A stretch of 64,000 nt of DNA from Acidobacteriota bacterium (GTDB taxonomy: Bacteria > Acidobacteriota > Terriglobia > Terriglobales > Acidobacteriaceae). The notes under the pieces are model-generated. The model worked only from the letters and a program-made list of their open reading frames with translations, did no database searches and was not told the origin of the DNA. Numbering within the stretch: position 1 is the first letter of the stretch; the number at the start of each line of letters is the position of its first letter. A program made the translations under genes and the position numbers. Shown piece after piece: positions 41,002-55,032 of this stretch. The DNA lies in the NCBI GenBank assembly GCA_021803035.1, contig JAJZME010000040.1, positions 62,001-126,000 on the forward strand, in the 5' to 3' direction.

Positions 41002-41955
41002 TCAATGCACCATGCTCTTGAACATCGACGATTGCAGCAAGCTGGAAAACGCCTCATCCGAAGCCGCAAAATGGATCGACAATTGCCCCGAATTCGACGA
41101 TACCGTCGTGTCCCCCAGTGCCTGCGCCTCCGCGGGTGTGGAGCTCATCTTGCGCACCATGATCGCCGCCGTCATCAGCGACGCCATAGTCGCCGCTGCA
41201 AACGGGTCCCCCGTCGAAATCGTCAGATCGAAATGCACCCCGTGCTCAAAGGCCATGTAGTACCACGACGACTGCAAATGCTCGCGCACGGAGCTGAAGT
41301 TAGCCACCGAACCGGCCTGGCCCAGCACCTGCTTCATCATCGTCTGCGTCCCCTTGGCATCGAGAATGCTCCACAGGTCTTCGTTCTGCACGTTCTGCAT
41401 GTCGCTCATCATGGTTTTGTTGCTCAACAGGCTCGGCGTGTAGCCGTCGCGGGCATTCAGCGCTCTCTTCACCGCGCCGGGGCCACCAAAGACCATCGTG
41501 GACGGATCCACAAAGCACAGCACCATTCCCGAATTGCCCAGCGGATAGATATCGTAGCTGCGCAGCACGGTGGGCTTGATCTTCTCCCTTTCGAAGTTGG
41601 CAACGATATTCTGCACGTCGAACTGGCCCTGGGCGATGCCCACCGTATCCAGATTGTCGCCGGAAGTTGAGGTCCGGAACAGCGCAAAGGCCAGCACGTC
41701 CACGGCGTTGTTCTCGTTCAGTCCCGAATTCTGCAGCGCCTGCGCGAATTCCTTCAGTTGCGGAGGCATGACGCGGTGGCGCAACTCCATCGCCGCAGCC
41801 GAGTTCTGCATAGCCTGGTAGTCAATGACCACCAGCTGCTGCAAGCCATAGGGGATGGCCGACCTGGCATCCGTGGAAAGCTGCGCTGCGTGGGCCAGCG
41901 TTGCCGCCGCCATCAGCAACGGGACAAATGAGTACTTAATAAACGCTTTCAGCAA
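41002..41955 (-). CDS. Secreted protein of unknown function
   Basis: A 317-residue exported protein that I do not recognise. I place the start at TTG 41955 because GGAGG (41962-41966) sits six bases upstream and the protein then begins with a compact signal peptide (LLKAFIKYSFVPLLMAAATL, cut near AHAAQ). The ATG at 42015 has no Shine-Dalgarno and would put 20 extra charged residues in front. The mature part has no obvious catalytic motif; segments such as LGNSGMVLCFVDPSTMVFGG and SVREHLQSSWYYMAFEHGVH suggest a mixed alpha/beta fold. It is followed by a hairpin terminator, so it is probably a single-gene unit. Confidence 0.65.
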   Translation of the reverse strand: MLKAFIKYSFVPLLMAAATLAHAAQLSTDARSAIPYGLQQLVVIDYQAMQNSAAAMELRHRVMPPQLKEFAQALQNSGLNENNAVDVLAFALFRTSTSGDNLDTVGIAQGQFDVQNIVANFEREKIKPTVLRSYDIYPLGNSGMVLCFVDPSTMVFGGPGAVKRALNARDGYTPSLLSNKTMMSDMQNVQNEDLWSILDAKGTQTMMKQVLGQAGSVANFSSVREHLQSSWYYMAFEHGVHFDLTISTGDPFAAATMASLMTAAIMVRKMSSTPAEAQALGDTTVSSNSGQLSIHFAASDEAFSSLLQSSMFKSMVH

Positions 41956-42108
41956 TTTCTTCCTCCACAGGCCCTTCGCGACCCTCCCATCGAGCCGTCG
42001 CCAACTGCCTGCCATTCTGGGTGTTCGCTTCGCCGCCGAACCCTTTCCATGCTCGAATCGTATGCTGCTCTTGTCTACATCCGCCTCTTGCCGCAGCCTC
42101 GCGGCCGG

Positions 42109-43041
42109 TCAACCCGCTTTCAGGACCGCTTCCGGCCACGCCAGCGGATTGTTGAGGCGATTCTCCAGAATCTTGGCCTGCGGATCGAACTCAGCTAATT
42201 GACGCATCCATTCACTTTCCCGCTCACAGGCCGCTTCCGGAATCAGCCCGATCACCTCGCCCGCGGCCATCACGAGCCGATGCCGCGCCGCCAGTTCCGA
42301 AACCACCCCGTAAACTCTGGAAAGCGGTGTGGCGTGGAAATCGGTAATGTTCATCGAAAGCTGCGCCCGCCCCTGGACCAGCAGGCCCAGCGCCTTCACG
42401 CCCCGCAGCCCGCCGGAAGCGGCGCGAATCTCGCGCGCAATGGCGCGCACCGCCGCGACATCCGGCGAATCAAAGTAAATGTTGTACGCCACTAGAAACT
42501 TGCGCGCTCCCACGGCGCACGCTCCGGCCGTCGGATGCATGTCTGGACCGCCCACGTCCGGCCTCCGCGCCGCATCGTTCAGCACCGCAGCCCGTAGCCC
42601 CTCAAACTGCCCGCGCCGCACATCTTCCAGATTCACGCGATCCGGCCGCGAGGCCGCCGCCTCGTAGAAGTACACCGGCACGCCAAACCGCCGCCAGATC
42701 TCCTCGCCCGCCTGCCGGGCCAGCAGCACGCACTGTTCCAGCTTAACGCCCGCAACCGGCACAAAGGGAATCACATCCGCGGCGCCGATGCGCGGATGCA
42801 CCCCCGCCTGGCGCGTCAAGTCAATCAGCTCCGCCGCCTTGCCCACACCCCGCACCGCCGACTCCAGTACCGCGGCGGGCTCTCCGGCAATGGTCACGAC
42901 CGAACGGTTGTGATCGGCGTCCATCGACCAGTCCAGCAGCTTCACTCCTTCCACGCGCATCGCGTTCACGATGGCTTCCACGCGGGATGAGTCCTCACCC
43001 TCTGAAAAGTTCGGGACACACTCGACAACTGCCTTGCTCAT
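42109..43041 (-). CDS. ftcD: Glutamate formimidoyltransferase
   Basis: Transfers the formimino group between N-formimidoyl-glutamate and tetrahydrofolate, in histidine degradation. The 310 residues correspond to the formiminotransferase part only, with no cyclodeaminase domain. Markers are VVECVPNFSEGEDSSRVEAI, the catalytic His in SMDADHNRSVVTIAG, HPRIGAADVIPFVPV and GPDMHPTAGACAVGARKFL (H and folate-binding region). ATG 43041 has GGAGAG upstream. No other hut genes are nearby, so the pathway is split in the genome. Confidence 0.92.
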   Translation of the reverse strand: MSKAVVECVPNFSEGEDSSRVEAIVNAMRVEGVKLLDWSMDADHNRSVVTIAGEPAAVLESAVRGVGKAAELIDLTRQAGVHPRIGAADVIPFVPVAGVKLEQCVLLARQAGEEIWRRFGVPVYFYEAAASRPDRVNLEDVRRGQFEGLRAAVLNDAARRPDVGGPDMHPTAGACAVGARKFLVAYNIYFDSPDVAAVRAIAREIRAASGGLRGVKALGLLVQGRAQLSMNITDFHATPLSRVYGVVSELAARHRLVMAAGEVIGLIPEAACERESEWMRQLAEFDPQAKILENRLNNPLAWPEAVLKAG

Positions 43042-43081
43042 GCGCTCTCCAACATCTCCCTCTATCACCCAGCGCCGGGAT

Positions 43082-43831
43082 CTATTTCTTCCATCTCCAG
43101 AACGTATATCCAACCTCAATCTGGATGCTGGCGTTCACGCCCGGATTCTTGTCTCCCAAAGAGGCCGACGAGATGTGCACCGCATTCACGCCCAGGTCGA
43201 CCGATCGCCTGGGGCTCAGGAAGTAGTGAAAACCGATGCCCCCTTGCGGCATGAAGTTCCATACCGACGTCCCGCCCGGCGTGCCTTGAGGCACCAGTTG
43301 ATCCGGCGGATACTTGTGCGTGGTGTACAGCAACCCGCCCGCGGCCTGGAACCACGGCTCAAAGCGGTGCCTGCGCGTCTTGAAGTTCCAGCGCATGATC
43401 ACCGGCTTCAGCATCACACCATGAAAGGTGCCGCCACCCTCTGGAGCCACATACCCTTGACCGTTGTAATAGAACGTCTTTTGATGCGGCGGCGGAGTAA
43501 ATCCCAGCCACAGCGGATTGATGCTCCCGGCCAGCTCGAACTGGCCGCTGAAGATGCCGGCGTTAATCATCGGCGTCAGCCGCTTGCCCAACTGAAAGCC
43601 CGCCCAGAAAAATTTGTAATCCGAGCGATTGGCTACGCCGCTGCCCCAATTGACAACCGGCCCATATTCCCAGGCCCCCCTGTTCACAACGTTCGCCACA
43701 GGGTTATCTATGACATGATTGCTGCTCGGGGTGGCTTTTGAGTTCGCGGCGGCTTTTGACGGCGTTTGGGCGGAAGCGAACATCGACCCCACCAGCAGAA
43801 AAAGTAAAAAAAACTTCGCACTTCGGCGCAA
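43082..43831 (-). CDS. PagL-like acyloxyacyl hydrolase (lipid A 3-O-deacylase family)
   Basis: Outer-membrane beta-barrel candidate of 249 residues. The C-terminal VDLGVNAVHISSASLGDKNPG resembles the PagL active-site strand (H-x-S pattern with a downstream NPG), and the protein ends in an aromatic residue strand (EVGYTFWRWKK). I choose TTG 43831, which has AGGAGAAGGG at seven bases and yields a clean signal peptide (LRRSAKFFLLFLLVGSMFAS, cut near AQ). The GTG at 43885 has no ribosome binding site and lies inside the yebC terminator hairpin. The Glu of the classical PagL triad is not at the expected spacing, so activity is uncertain. Confidence 0.62.
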   Translation of the reverse strand: MRRSAKFFLLFLLVGSMFASAQTPSKAAANSKATPSSNHVIDNPVANVVNRGAWEYGPVVNWGSGVANRSDYKFFWAGFQLGKRLTPMINAGIFSGQFELAGSINPLWLGFTPPPHQKTFYYNGQGYVAPEGGGTFHGVMLKPVIMRWNFKTRRHRFEPWFQAAGGLLYTTHKYPPDQLVPQGTPGGTSVWNFMPQGGIGFHYFLSPRRSVDLGVNAVHISSASLGDKNPGVNASIQIEVGYTFWRWKK

Positions 43832-43868
43832 TGCTTTTCCCTTCTCCTCTTCTCGGATTCTCGTTCTC

Positions 43869-43900
43869 AAAAAAAGGACCGCCACATCCGGGCGGCCTTT
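43869..43900 (-). terminator. Intrinsic terminator of yebC
   Basis: On the minus strand AAAGG-CCGCC pairs with GGCGG-(T)-CCTTT around a seven-base loop, followed by a run of seven T. On the plus strand this is A7 at 43869-43875, then CCGCC 43879-43883, loop, and GGCGGCCTTT ending at 43900. It lies 22 bases beyond the yebC stop. Confidence 0.8.
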
Positions 43901-43922
43901 CCACTACCGACCTCGAATGCGT

Positions 43923-44669
43923 CTAGCCCGCTGCGTTCTCCATCTGCGCGGCGTCCATATCGAAGTTGGAGTACACGTTCTGCACGTCGTCGCTCTCTTC
44001 CAGCGCTTCGAGCAGCCGAATCATCTGCCCAGCGGCAGCGCCTTCCAGCCGTGTATACGTCGACGCGATCATGGTCACTTCGCTCATCACCGTCGGAATG
44101 CCCGCCGCCTTCACCGCCTCGGCCACCGCCTCATACGCCGACGGTTCGGTCGTGATCTCCCACGTGTCGCCTTCGTCGCTCAGGTCCTCGCCGCCGTGCT
44201 CCAGCACGATGTCCATCAGCTGCTCTTCGGTGGCTGCCGATTTCTCTACAGCGATCAGCCCTTTCTTCGAGAACATAAACCGCACCGACCCCGCCTCGCC
44301 CAGATTCCCCCCGTTCTTGGAAAAGCTGTGGCGAATCTCGCTCACCGCGCGATTGCGATTGTCCGTCAGCACTTCGACCAGAATAGCGACGCCGCCCGGC
44401 CCGTATCCCTCAAAGGTGATCTCTTCGTAAGTGGCGCCTTCAAGCTCGCCCGTGCCGCGCTGGATGGCCCGCTTGATGTTGTCGGCGGGCATGTTCTCCG
44501 CCTTCGCCGCCAGAATAGCCGTGCGTAGGCGCGGGTTGCCGTCCGGGTCGCCGCCAGCCCGGGCGGCTATCGTGATTTCTTTTATTAGACGTGTGAAAAC
44601 TTTGCCGCGCTTAGCATCCAGCGCGCCCTTTTTGTGCTTGATGGTGGCCCATTTCGAGTGGCCGGACAT
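43923..44669 (-). CDS. yebC: YebC/PmpR-family protein (TACO1-like)
   Basis: Cytosolic protein of the YebC family, annotated as transcriptional regulator; relatives also help ribosomes through difficult (proline-rich) stretches. The 248 residues match the family length, with the invariant start [20 protein letters not shown], then [20 protein letters not shown] and [22 protein letters not shown] 44669 has GAGGT upstream. A TATACT -10-like box lies at 44719-44724. A strong terminator follows the gene, so it is a single-gene unit. Confidence 0.94.
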   Translation of the reverse strand: MSGHSKWATIKHKKGALDAKRGKVFTRLIKEITIAARAGGDPDGNPRLRTAILAAKAENMPADNIKRAIQRGTGELEGATYEEITFEGYGPGGVAILVEVLTDNRNRAVSEIRHSFSKNGGNLGEAGSVRFMFSKKGLIAVEKSAATEEQLMDIVLEHGGEDLSDEGDTWEITTEPSAYEAVAEAVKAAGIPTVMSEVTMIASTYTRLEGAAAGQMIRLLEALEESDDVQNVYSNFDMDAAQMENAAG

Positions 44670-45066
44670 GACTACCTCATATTGCGAAATTCCGGCGCAG
44701 GCAAGCGCCTGAAGCTTGAGTATACCATTCGCAACGTTGCCCCAGATACACGGCTTGGCGCCACTTCCGCCATTTTCGCACCTCGATTCCCGTTGCCTTT
44801 TTCCCTCGCATCCGTACCAGCGTCGCCCCGACAACACCAGCTCGCTAGCCCGCTGGCTTGCCGGCTCGTTGCCCCGCTGCCTGGGTCTCTGACCGCCTGA
44901 AGCTGTACCAGATGGGATGCGCCCTGTCCCGATTTTGGGAACTGGGGCTGGCAATCACCAGGTACGAAATCATCCGGTCAGAGCCCTAGCATGCATATCT
45001 CACGCGCCGGCTGTTGAAGAGCAAAGTCTGCGGGCAAGAATAGCACTGGAAAAGCATCTTTTCTGT
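44670..45066. other. Intergenic region between yebC and the IS1380 remnant
   Basis: About 400 bases without a gene. The left end holds the yebC leader and its probable -10 box. Around 44820-44885 there is a patch of imperfect short repeats built on GCTnGCC-like units. The right part leads into the decayed insertion element. Confidence 0.4.
44719..44724 (-). promoter_or_regulatory. Candidate -10 box of yebC
   Basis: TATACT on the minus strand, about 50 bases upstream of the yebC ATG. No convincing -35 box at 17 bases. Confidence 0.35.
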
Positions 45067-45933
45067 GGCATAACTGCGTTGTCGAGACGTAGTTTTGGCC
45101 GCATGGCGGCGGCCTTTCCATGACAGAGTACGCAAGAAGTTTTCTCCTTTGCAGTACATTTTTCGCGCTGGGTCCAAGCCAGTTTCACCGCCGCGCGGGT
45201 ATCGAGCGACGGCGGGGCTTCGCTGTTGCGCCAGGCCGGTCGCAAGATAAACCTGCTCAGCCGCGTGGCCGCCTGCTTCACCGGCCGGCGGTCGCTGTTG
45301 CTGGTTGCCCACCCGCTCACAGAGATGCTCTCGCAGCGCATCTACGGGCTGGCGTTGCGCTACGAGGACAGCAACGATCATAAGTAGCTACGTCACGATC
45401 CGCTGATGGCGGTGCTGGCAGGCTGGCGCAAACTGGAAGATCCCTTGGCTGGAATGAGCACGCTGAATCGGCTGGAGCTTCCGGACGGCTGCAAGCGCTA
45501 TCACAAGATCGACTACGAGGCGGCGCGGGAACTGTACGAGCAGTTCCACTGCCAGCGTGGCGCGATGGAGAACCGCATCAAAGAACAAATCTGCCTGTTC
45601 GCCTATCGCCTGTCGGCCGAAGAGATGAAAGGCAATCAGCTCCGCTTGTATCTGTCGGCCCTGGCCTACACGCTGGTCGAAGCGCTCCGGCGGCTGGCCC
45701 TGAAGGGCACCGAGTGGGCCGAGGCCCAGGTGGATACGATCCGGCTCCAGATGTTCACGAGCGGCGCCCTGGTCCGCATCAGCGTCCGGCGCGTGTGGCT
45801 GGAGATGCATTCCTTCTATCCGTGGAAGCACATCTACGCCCGCGCCTCCGATGCACTGCGCTGCTGAGTGTCAAAGACTACTCGAACAGACTCTTCCACT
45901 TCGGCCGGGCAAGAGGTCCGGCGCAGCTATGCC
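45067..45933 (+). mobile_element. Decayed IS1380-family element with internal deletion
   Basis: Remnant of about 870 bases; intact members of this family are about 1.6 to 1.7 kb. Possible terminal inverted repeats are GGCATAACTGCG at 45067-45078 and CGCAGCTATGCC at 45922-45933 (11 of 12 matching after inversion), with weaker similarity outside. They flank the transposase pseudogene described separately. Target duplications are not visible. The exact ends are tentative. Confidence 0.6.
45175..45867 (+). pseudogene. IS1380-family transposase, nonsense-mutated and internally deleted
   Basis: One continuous frame carries the transposase N-terminus (ARVSSDGGASLLRQAGRK, then SQRIYGLALRYEDSNDHK), a TAG stop at 45385-45387, and LRHDPLMAVLAG with GMSTLNRLEL directly after it. 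The frame then jumps from KRYHKIDYEAA to the family C-terminus ELYEQFHCQRGAMENRIKEQ, NQLRLYLSALAYTLVEALRR and SGALVRISVRRVWLEM. The central roughly 200 residues, which include part of the DDE catalytic core, are missing, although the joint stays in frame. The element cannot encode its own movement. Confidence 0.85.
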
Positions 45934-46075
45934 GCAAATCCAACTTCCGCGCTGAAAAGTCCGTCCCCGCAAACGCCAGACCGCTTCGCGAACAACTTCT
46001 TTCCAGAAAACTACACTCCTGGCAGGTTCCACCCCGCCACTCACCGCAAAAATCGACCCCTGTGAGAAATGGAAG

Positions 46076-46621
46076 CTAGCTAAACACATCCGCCTCGCGC
46101 AATCGCGCGCCCTTGCGGTCCTTCTCCGAAACAATCACCTCCGCCGCATCCACCGGCCACGGAATCGCCAGCTCCGGATCATCCCACAAAATCGTCCGCT
46201 CCCCGGCCGGCGAATAGTAATCCGTCACCTTATAGGCGAATCCCGCCACATCGCTCAGCACCAGAAACGCGTGCCCGAAGCCCGCCGGAATCCATAGCAT
46301 CCGGCCATTCTCTCCGCTCAGCTCCGCGGCCACGTGTTTTCCAAAAGCCGGTGAGCTGCGCCGCAGATCCACGGCCACATCCAGCACCGCCCCGTGTGTC
46401 ACCCGCACCAGCTTTCCCTGCGGCTGCGTGATCTGGTAATGAATCCCGCGCAGCACATTCTTCCTTGAGAGCGAAAAGTTATCCTGCGGCCACCGTGTCG
46501 GCATGCCCACCTCGGCCATCACCCGCTCGTTATAGCTTTCCAGAAACGCCCCGCGGTCGTCTCGAAAGATCTTCGGCGTCAGCAGCAGCACGCCGGGCAG
46601 TGCTGTCTCTTCAATGTTCAA
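46076..46621 (-). CDS. rfbC: dTDP-4-dehydrorhamnose 3,5-epimerase
   Basis: Third step of dTDP-L-rhamnose synthesis. The 181-residue cupin has [17 protein letters not shown], the catalytic-His segment [39 protein letters not shown] and [13 protein letters not shown]. It overlaps the rfbA stop by four bases (ATGA) and is the last gene of rfbB-rfbA-rfbC. Downstream lies the IS1380 remnant. Confidence 0.95.
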   Translation of the reverse strand: MNIEETALPGVLLLTPKIFRDDRGAFLESYNERVMAEVGMPTRWPQDNFSLSRKNVLRGIHYQITQPQGKLVRVTHGAVLDVAVDLRRSSPAFGKHVAAELSGENGRMLWIPAGFGHAFLVLSDVAGFAYKVTDYYSPAGERTILWDDPELAIPWPVDAAEVIVSEKDRKGARLREADVFS

Positions 46622-47514
46622 TCCTGTTCCCCTCTGGCGCCGAAATACGGCTCGCGAAGCACGGCCAGCAGGTATTGCCCATATCCGCTCTTGGCAATCG
46701 GCCGCGCCAGCGCCTCCAGTTGCTCAGCACCAATGAATCCCTGCCGGTATGCAATCTCCTCCGGGCAGGCAATGTTGAGCCCCTGCCGCCGCTCGATCGT
46801 ATGCACAAACAGCGCCGCTTCCAGCAGCGAGTCATGCGTGCCCGTGTCCAGCCACGCCATCCCCCGGCTCATGATCTCCACATTAAGCTGTCTGTTCTCC
46901 AGGTAGCGCCGGTTGAGATCGGTAATCTCCAGCTCGCCCCGCGCCGAGGGCTTCAGCGTCGCGGCAATCTTCGCCACCTCGCTGTCGTAAAAATAAAGCC
47001 CCGTCACCGCATAGCGCGACTTCGGCGCCTTCGGCTTCTCTTCCAGGCTGATGGCGCGGCCTGCGTCGTCGAACTCCACCACGCCATACCGCTCCGGATC
47101 CTCCACCGGATAGGCAAACACCGTCGCTCCGTCTTTCAGTTGCGCCGTCTTCTGCAGCTGGGTTGAAAATCCCTGCCCGTAGAAGATATTGTCGCCGAGA
47201 ATTAGCGCGCTGGGCTCGTCGCCGATAAAATCCCGGCCAATCAGAAACGCCTGCGCCAGCCCGTCGGGACTGGGCTGCACCGCGTACTGCAACTCGATGC
47301 CCCAGCGCTTTCCGTCACCCAGCAAATCCCGGAACCGCCCCGTGTCCTGCGGCGTGGAGATGATGAGAATCTCGCGCAAGCCGGCCAGCATCAGCGTGCT
47401 CAGCGGGTAGTAGATCATCGGCTTGTTGTAGACCGGCAGCAGTTGCTTCGACACAACATGCGTGATGGGATACAGGCGCGTGCCCGACCCGCCGGCCAGG
47501 ATGATTCCCCTCAT
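46618..47514 (-). CDS. rfbA: Glucose-1-phosphate thymidylyltransferase
   Basis: First step of dTDP-L-rhamnose synthesis: dTTP plus glucose 1-phosphate. It has 298 residues with [18 protein letters not shown] at the start, [33 protein letters not shown] (metal Asp) and the C-terminal [21 protein letters not shown] 47514 is at the conserved N-terminus and follows AAGGAG. It overlaps rfbB and rfbC by four bases each. Confidence 0.96.
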   Translation of the reverse strand: MRGIILAGGSGTRLYPITHVVSKQLLPVYNKPMIYYPLSTLMLAGLREILIISTPQDTGRFRDLLGDGKRWGIELQYAVQPSPDGLAQAFLIGRDFIGDEPSALILGDNIFYGQGFSTQLQKTAQLKDGATVFAYPVEDPERYGVVEFDDAGRAISLEEKPKAPKSRYAVTGLYFYDSEVAKIAATLKPSARGELEITDLNRRYLENRQLNVEIMSRGMAWLDTGTHDSLLEAALFVHTIERRQGLNIACPEEIAYRQGFIGAEQLEALARPIAKSGYGQYLLAVLREPYFGARGEQD

Positions 47515-48620
47515 AGCTCCTTCCTTTCCCCGTAATTCCGTTCCATCCACTCGCGATACGCCCCGGTGCGCACGCCGTCCACCCACTCGCCGTTCTCCAG
47601 GTACCAGCGCACCGTCTTGCGCAATCCGCTTTCGAATTTCTCTGCCGGCCGCCAGCCCAGCTCGCGGCTAATCTTGGAAGCATTGATGGCATAGCGCCGG
47701 TCGTGTCCCGGCCGGTCTTGGACGTAGGTAATCAGACCTCTGCGCGCTCCGCCGCCGTTCCGCGGGCGCATCTCGTCCACCAAGTCGCAGATCGTCGTCA
47801 CCACGTCGATATTTGCCCGCTCGCTGTTGCCGCCAATGTTGTACGTCTCCCCAACCCGTCCCCGCTCCAGAACCGTCCGGATCGCCGAGCAGTGATCTTC
47901 CACGAACAACCAGTCGCGCACATTCTTCCCGTCCCCATAGATGGGCAGCGGCTTGCCCTCCAGCGCGTTCAGGATCATCAGCGGAATCAGCTTTTCGGGA
48001 AATTGATACGGCCCATAGTTGTTCGAGCAGTTGGTGGTCAGCACCGGTAGGCCGAATGTGTGATGGTAGGCCCGCACCAGGTGGTCTGAAGCCGCCTTCG
48101 ACGCCGCATAAGGGCTGTTGGGCGCATAGGCCGTCGTCTCGCTGAAGGCCGGATCGTCCGCTCCCAGCGTGCCGTAGACTTCGTCGGTCGAAACATGCAG
48201 AAACCGGAACACCTCCCGGTCTGCCGCGCTCAGCTCCAACCAGTACCGCTTCGCCTGATCCAGCAGCACGAAGGTCCCGTGCACGTTGGTCCGGATGAAC
48301 TCCCCGGGCGAAGCAATGGACCGGTCCACATGACTTTCCGCCGCAAAGTGAACCATCGCGCGCGGCTGATGCTTGTGCAGCAACTGCCCCACCGTCTCCG
48401 CATCGCAGATGTCGCACCGTACCAGTTCGTGACGTCCCTCGCCGTTCAGGGACGCCAGGTTGGCCGCATTGCCTGCATAGGTCAGCAAGTCGACATTGAC
48501 GACGGGCGAACCGACGGCCTTCATCCAGTTCAGCACGAAGTTCGAGCCGATAAATCCCGCGCCACCGGTTACAAGAATCGTGTCTTTCGTAAGCTGTCTC
48601 CGATCGTCAGTATAAGGCAC
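47511..48620 (-). CDS. rfbB: dTDP-glucose 4,6-dehydratase
   Basis: Second step of dTDP-L-rhamnose synthesis. A short-chain dehydrogenase fold with [30 protein letters not shown], the catalytic [12 protein letters not shown] and [15 protein letters not shown] (Tyr-x3-Lys). GTG 48620 is the preferred start (GGAG six bases upstream, 369 residues). The frame is open to 48698 but those residues are unlike the family. rfbD, the final reductase, is not in the cluster. Confidence 0.94.
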   Translation of the reverse strand: MPYTDDRRQLTKDTILVTGGAGFIGSNFVLNWMKAVGSPVVNVDLLTYAGNAANLASLNGEGRHELVRCDICDAETVGQLLHKHQPRAMVHFAAESHVDRSIASPGEFIRTNVHGTFVLLDQAKRYWLELSAADREVFRFLHVSTDEVYGTLGADDPAFSETTAYAPNSPYAASKAASDHLVRAYHHTFGLPVLTTNCSNNYGPYQFPEKLIPLMILNALEGKPLPIYGDGKNVRDWLFVEDHCSAIRTVLERGRVGETYNIGGNSERANIDVVTTICDLVDEMRPRNGGGARRGLITYVQDRPGHDRRYAINASKISRELGWRPAEKFESGLRKTVRWYLENGEWVDGVRTGAYREWMERNYGERKEL

Positions 48621-48877
48621 AAAACGCTCCACATAGGGCGTGCCCTGCGCCCGGCTGCCACCCCGCCGCGCCGGCCCACAGTCCATAGAACCGAGCAAAG
48701 AAGTTAAATTTTCGATATATTAAAGATTCAGTCTAGTCCCGCGCGCGGCTAGGGCTGCCCAGGCAAGCCTCTGGAGTTGCACTAAGGTGATTTCCCCACG
48801 TGGAATCCCACCGCGTTCGTGTCCTTGGGGACGGACTTCGCACTTGACTACGGAAAACCTCCAAGGGAAAGGCCGCC

Positions 48878-53459
<4,582 letters not shown>

Positions 53460-53467
<8 letters not shown>

Positions 53468-54902
53468 GGTTACTGGTTTCCTTGAGCTTCAACGCGAGCA
53501 GCCCCAGCGCCGCAAGGCCGATGAGCGCATAAAGGACTGGTTCGAAATCTACGAGCCTTTCCCGGAAAACAAGCAGCGCGAGCAGGGCGCCCGCTGCATG
53601 GACTGCGGCGTGCCCTTCTGCCACACCGGCTGCCCGGTCAACAACATCATCCCCGACTGGAACGACCTGGTCTACAACGGCCGCTGGGAAGCCGCCATCC
53701 GCCGTCTGCACGCCACCAACAACTTCCCCGAGTTCACCGGCCGCATCTGCCCCGCACCCTGCGAGGCTGCCTGTGTCCTCGGCATCAACCAGCCGCCCGT
53801 CTCCATCAAGCTCATCGAGAAGAGCATCATCGAGCGCGCCTGGGACGAGGGCTGGATTCATCCCGAGCCGCCCGAGGAAAACACCGGCAAGCGCGTCGCC
53901 GTCGTCGGCAGCGGGCCTTCCGGCCTGGCCGCCGCCCAGCAGCTCCGCCGCGCTGGCCACTCCGTCACCGTCTACGAAAAGAACGACCGCATCGGCGGCC
54001 TGCTCCGGTACGGCATTCCCAACTTCAAGCTTGAAAAGTGGGTCCTCGACCGCCGCCTCCGCCAGATGAGAGACGAGGGCGTCGAATTCATCACTGAAGC
54101 CCACATCGGCGTCAACGTCCCGGTCGACGAACTCCGCCGGAACTACGACGCCATCCTGCTCTGCGGCGGCTCCGAGCAGCCCCGCGACCTCAAGATCCCC
54201 GGCCGCGAACTCAAAGGCATTCACTTCGCCATGGAGTTCCTGCCCCAGCAGAACCGCCGCAACGAAGGCGACCCCGAGGAAAAGATCGTCTCCGATCCCT
54301 CTCAGTCCATCTTCGCCACCGGCAAGAACGTCATCATCATCGGCGGCGGCGACACCGGCGCCGACTGCCTCGGCACCAGCCATCGCCAGGGCGCCAAGAG
54401 CGTGCACCAGTTCGAGATCATGCCCAGGCCTCCGGCCGAGCGCTCGCCGCTCACCCCCTGGCCGCTCTGGCCTATGCAACTGCGCACGGAAAGCTCCCAC
54501 GAAGAGGGCGGCATCCGCGACTGGAGCATCAACTCCGTCAAATTCACCGGCGACGAGAACGGCAACGTCAAACAGCTTCACTGCACTCGCGTTGGTGCAC
54601 CGCCAAAATTTGAAGCCATGCCCGGCACCGAGTTCACCATCGACGCCGATCTCGTTCTGCTGGCCATGGGCTTCCTCGGTCCGGTTCGCACCGGCATGAT
54701 CGAGCAGTTGGGCCTCGAGCTGGACAATCGCGGCAACATCGCCACCACCGACTTCATGTCCTCGGTCGATGGCGTCTTCGCCGCCGGCGACATGCGCCGC
54801 GGCCAGTCCCTGGTCGTCTGGGCCATCGCCGAAGGCCGCAAGGCCGCCGCCGCCGTCAACAAGTACCTAGCCGAAAAAACCGCGCCCCGCGACCGCGCCT
54901 AG
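53460..54902 (+). CDS. gltD: Glutamate synthase small subunit
   Basis: Supplies electrons from NADPH to GltB. The 480 residues carry the N-terminal cluster cysteines ([20 protein letters not shown] and [15 protein letters not shown]), an FAD site [15 protein letters not shown], an NADPH site [13 protein letters not shown] and the C-terminal FAD motif [12 protein letters not shown]. The start lies inside the 3' end of gltB. A long hairpin follows the stop. Confidence 0.96.
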
Positions 54903-54924
54903 CATCTCAGGCTCACACTCAGTC

Positions 54925-54964
54925 GCGGTATCCCGGGTCCCGCCTTTGGGACCCGAGATACCGC
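54925..54964. terminator. Long hairpin between convergent gltD and an unknown gene
   Basis: A 17-base left arm (54925-54941, starting GCGGTATC) pairs with 54948-54964 (ending GATACCGC), 16 of 17 bases, with loop GCCTTT. There is no T run on either side. Its place 23 bases after gltD and 69 bases before the end of a convergent gene suggests a bidirectional transcription stop, but a REP-like repeat is possible. Confidence 0.6.
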
Positions 54965-55032
54965 AAGCACCCGCGCCGCCGCACCCGAACCCGCTTCTGG
55001 AGCCAGCAAGCTGCTAGCTGTTTTTCCGATCC

